NCBI GenBank assembly: GCA_017552845.1
Contig: JAFZOE010000110.1
Span: 1 to 6,782 of the forward strand
Direction: 5' to 3'
Source of the DNA: Clostridia bacterium
Lineage (GTDB): Bacteria > Bacillota > Clostridia > Oscillospirales > Acutalibacteraceae
DNA length: 6,782 bases
The translations under genes were made by a program, and so were the position numbers. This document shows positions 4,841 to 6,782 of this stretch, in pieces. A model generated the notes under the pieces. It made no database searches and had not been told where the DNA came from. It saw only the letters and a list, made by a program, of their open reading frames with translations. Numbering within the stretch: position 1 is the first letter of the stretch; every line of letters begins with the position of its first letter.

Positions 4841-6782
4841 TTACGCGGTTTTTCTCTTTTTGCCGACTGCTTTTGAAGCGAGCGCGGTGACAACTGCGCC
4901 GACTGCGAGACCGGCTATGCCTGTGAGGGCAAGATTGCCTGCGGTGAAGTTTGAGCCGGTTGTTGCGGGCTTTGCGGCTGAGTCGGTCTTGAAATAGATC
5001 ATTACGCTCGGTGCGCTTGCATTCCAGTCATAGAGCTCGTTGTTGAGATTGAACGCCGTGCTCGCGCCGAACATGTGAATACCGGTCTTATATCCTGCGG
5101 GGATATTCGTATCACCGACTCTGACGACCAGCGAAGAAGCGAGAATCGGGGCTTCGACATCGCTCTTCTGTGCATAGAGAGCGAGCCACTGTTTGCCGAC
5201 ATCGCCGTTGAGATCCGCTGTCTCGCCGAGAACATTATACATTTCGTCCTTGTAGGTTCTGTTGCACTGAACGGCCTTGTAATACGCCGCCTGATTCTTG
5301 AGGACGATTTTTTCGCCGTTTTCATCAAACGCCGTTATATCCTTTTCGTCAACCATGTAGTTGGGAATCGGAGTGAATTCAACTTTATAATGAGCGACGA
5401 GATCTTTATAAGTGAGGTAAGTCGAAATACCTGCGAGGATAACCATCGCGACGCCGAAGCCCAGCGCGAGCTTGCCGCAGAACGAGCTTCTTGAAAGCAG
5501 AGCTTTGTTGCCGGCTTCTATCGCCTCATTGACGTTTGAAGCGTTGGCATTAAGATTCTGCACAACGGTGGGGAATGACGCCAGATCTATCTGCCCGCCG
5601 CGCTGATAGACATTATTCAGGGCCATCAGCATATTGCTCTTGAATTTTGCGGCAAGGCCGATTACGGCCGAGGCGATGAGTCCCGCTGCGGCAAGGCCGC
5701 TGAGGACATACATCGTGATGGTAAGGGGGCTGATTGCTCCGCCGTCTTCGGATTCTCTCGACATTGCGTCCGCTCTGAGAGCGTCGCTTGTAAGGGCAAC
5801 GCCGCCCTTCGCATATATTCCGCGGTCAACGCCGTCGTAAATTGAAACCTTTTCATTATCTTCAAAGGATTTATCAGCATAGCCGTCTTCGTCGGTGAGA
5901 GCGATTGCAAAGAGCTCTCTCAGCGAAACGAATTCGAGACCTGCAAGCTGACCTTCCGAGAGGGAAGCTACAACGGGATAAAGCACGGTGATATCTTCTT
6001 CAATTTCGCTTGCCGGAGTTGAGAAGAAGTCGAGCAGGGTGCCGTCGCCGTATTCGATGTCTTTAAGATAATCGTGGATTGCGACTATCTCTGCGGACTG
6101 TATGAATTCTGCCGAATTTGCCTGCTGCTTTGCAAATTCCTCAACCGCTTCAACCATCTCTTCCGGGGCGGAATCGTCGGTCAGGCCTTCGAGATTATCC
6201 ACAGCCTCTTCATAGGCGTCTGAATCGAATTTGTTTGCGGTTTTATAAGCCTCATCATAGGATGAGAGCTCCTCGCTGAAAGCGTCCCAGAGCTTGAGAA
6301 GCTTTTTCGCGCCGTCATCATAGAGCTTTGCGGTTTCGGCCTTCGCATCGGTCGGAAGAAGGCCTTCCGATTCCGCAACAGCGTCAACGAGCTTATCGTA
6401 AGTCACATCCGACAGGCGGTCGAGCCAGGAGTCTTCATGGGTATCCGCCGCGCGGGTGATAAGATTCTCCATAATCAGGGTTGCCTTGCCGTTTGACTGG
6501 GCGAGAATGGTGAGAATATCGGCGTAATTGCTTCTTTCCTGCGGGGGAATATCATTGAATTCGTCGCCGAGTTCATATCTTGTCTTGTTGAGAAGCAGGT
6601 CGCCGAGACCCTTGCCGTAGCTGTCATCATCGGTGAGCATATTCAGCGCGTCGTGAGCATACTGCGCTCTCGCTTTGTTGAGCGGATTATCGGAATTATA
6701 GTTTTCTCTGTATTCCTCAAGAGCCGACTTGAAATTATCAACAAACGGAATAATCTGGCTCTTCATCTGAGTTTCCATGAGA
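4841..6782 (-). CDS. Large uncharacterised envelope protein, C-terminal part (start outside window)
   Basis: At least 645 residues are visible, counting from the Met at 6778, and the stop TAA is at 4843-4841. The frame stays open to the window edge, and the bases just upstream (TCTC) are not a ribosome binding site, so the true start probably lies beyond. I do not recognise the family. Numbering from that Met, residues 1-345 are acidic, rich in Ala, Glu, Asp and Leu, and probably helical. Hydrophobic segments follow at about 352-377 and 435-456, separated by a net-positive loop of 57 residues. Then comes a polar domain at 460-610, including GKQWLALYAQKSD, VVRVGDTNIPAGYKTGIHMFG and YDWNASAP. 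A last hydrophobic segment (614-635) ends in the basic tail KKRKTA. The charge distribution suggests N-region outside, loop inside, domain outside and tail inside, which would require an export signal upstream. There are only two cysteines (434 and 505). No LPXTG motif precedes the final hydrophobic segment, so membrane anchoring is more likely than sortase attachment. Confidence 0.85.
   Translation of the reverse strand, partial: LMETQMKSQIIPFVDNFKSALEEYRENYNSDNPLNKARAQYAHDALNMLTDDDSYGKGLGDLLLNKTRYELGDEFNDIPPQERSNYADILTILAQSNGKATLIMENLITRAADTHEDSWLDRLSDVTYDKLVDAVAESEGLLPTDAKAETAKLYDDGAKKLLKLWDAFSEELSSYDEAYKTANKFDSDAYEEAVDNLEGLTDDSAPEEMVEAVEEFAKQQANSAEFIQSAEIVAIHDYLKDIEYGDGTLLDFFSTPASEIEEDITVLYPVVASLSEGQLAGLEFVSLRELFAIALTDEDGYADKSFEDNEKVSIYDGVDRGIYAKGGVALTSDALRADAMSRESEDGGAISPLTITMYVLSGLAAAGLIASAVIGLAAKFKSNMLMALNNVYQRGGQIDLASFPTVVQNLNANASNVNEAIEAGNKALLSRSSFCGKLALGFGVAMVILAGISTYLTYKDLVAHYKVEFTPIPNYMVDEKDITAFDENGEKIVLKNQAAYYKAVQCNRTYKDEMYNVLGETADLNGDVGKQWLALYAQKSDVEAPILASSLVVRVGDTNIPAGYKTGIHMFGASTAFNLNNELYDWNASAPSVMIYFKTDSAAKPATTGSNFTAGNLALTGIAGLAVGAVVTALASKAVGKKRKTA

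Noticed and set aside
4812..4997. Possible small + strand gene starting in the convergent gap
   Set aside because: Most of it is the complement of the C-terminal anchor of the reverse-strand gene, and no ribosome binding site precedes it.
5075..5494. + strand open frame of 139 codons inside the envelope gene
   Set aside because: It is antisense to the long envelope frame, with a composition typical of a shadow frame and no recognisable motif.
1..6782. CRISPR array, tRNA or rRNA gene, insertion sequence, toxin-antitoxin or defence system
   Set aside because: No regularly spaced repeats, cloverleaf-like segments, transposase frames or defence-type domains were seen. Almost all of the window is covered by the five genes.

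Overview
The window looks like chromosomal DNA from an uncultured anaerobic Firmicute, probably a gut Clostridia/Oscillospirales-type bacterium. This is inferred from strong Shine-Dalgarno sites, moderately GC-rich codons, Gram-positive-like envelope proteins and a carbohydrate-active gene pair. It cannot be placed more precisely from the sequence alone.

Left and centre (1-4687, + strand): four genes run in the same direction with gaps of 21, 24 and 4 bases and no visible terminator between them, so they probably form one transcript. They are (1) the C-terminal third of glutaminyl-tRNA synthetase (glnS, start outside the window); (2) a 249-residue membrane protein of unknown function with a tail made only of Ala, Lys and Glu; (3) a GH127 cysteine glycosidase related to beta-L-arabinofuranosidases, with the complete zinc/cysteine active-site set; and (4) a GH5 enzyme resembling endoglycoceramidases, with both catalytic glutamates. 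Neither glycosidase has a signal peptide, so they should act in the cytoplasm on an imported glycoside. The 4-base spacing between them, with the second ribosome binding site overlapping the first gene's end, suggests coupled translation.

Junction (4688-4840): a perfect 14-bp hairpin sits between two convergent genes and can end transcription from both sides. A further imperfect inverted repeat of unknown meaning follows.

Right (4841-6782, - strand): a long envelope protein occupies the rest of the window. Its reading frame stays open to the window edge, so its true start, probably with a signal peptide, lies outside. It has a long acidic helical region, two internal membrane segments, a domain of about 150 residues that I do not recognise, and a C-terminal hydrophobic anchor with a basic tail but no LPXTG motif.

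The most interesting points are the intracellular GH127/GH5 endoglycoceramidase-like pair, which may degrade an unusual glycan or glycolipid headgroup, and the uncharacterised large envelope protein. I see no CRISPR array, mobile element, tRNA or phage signature.
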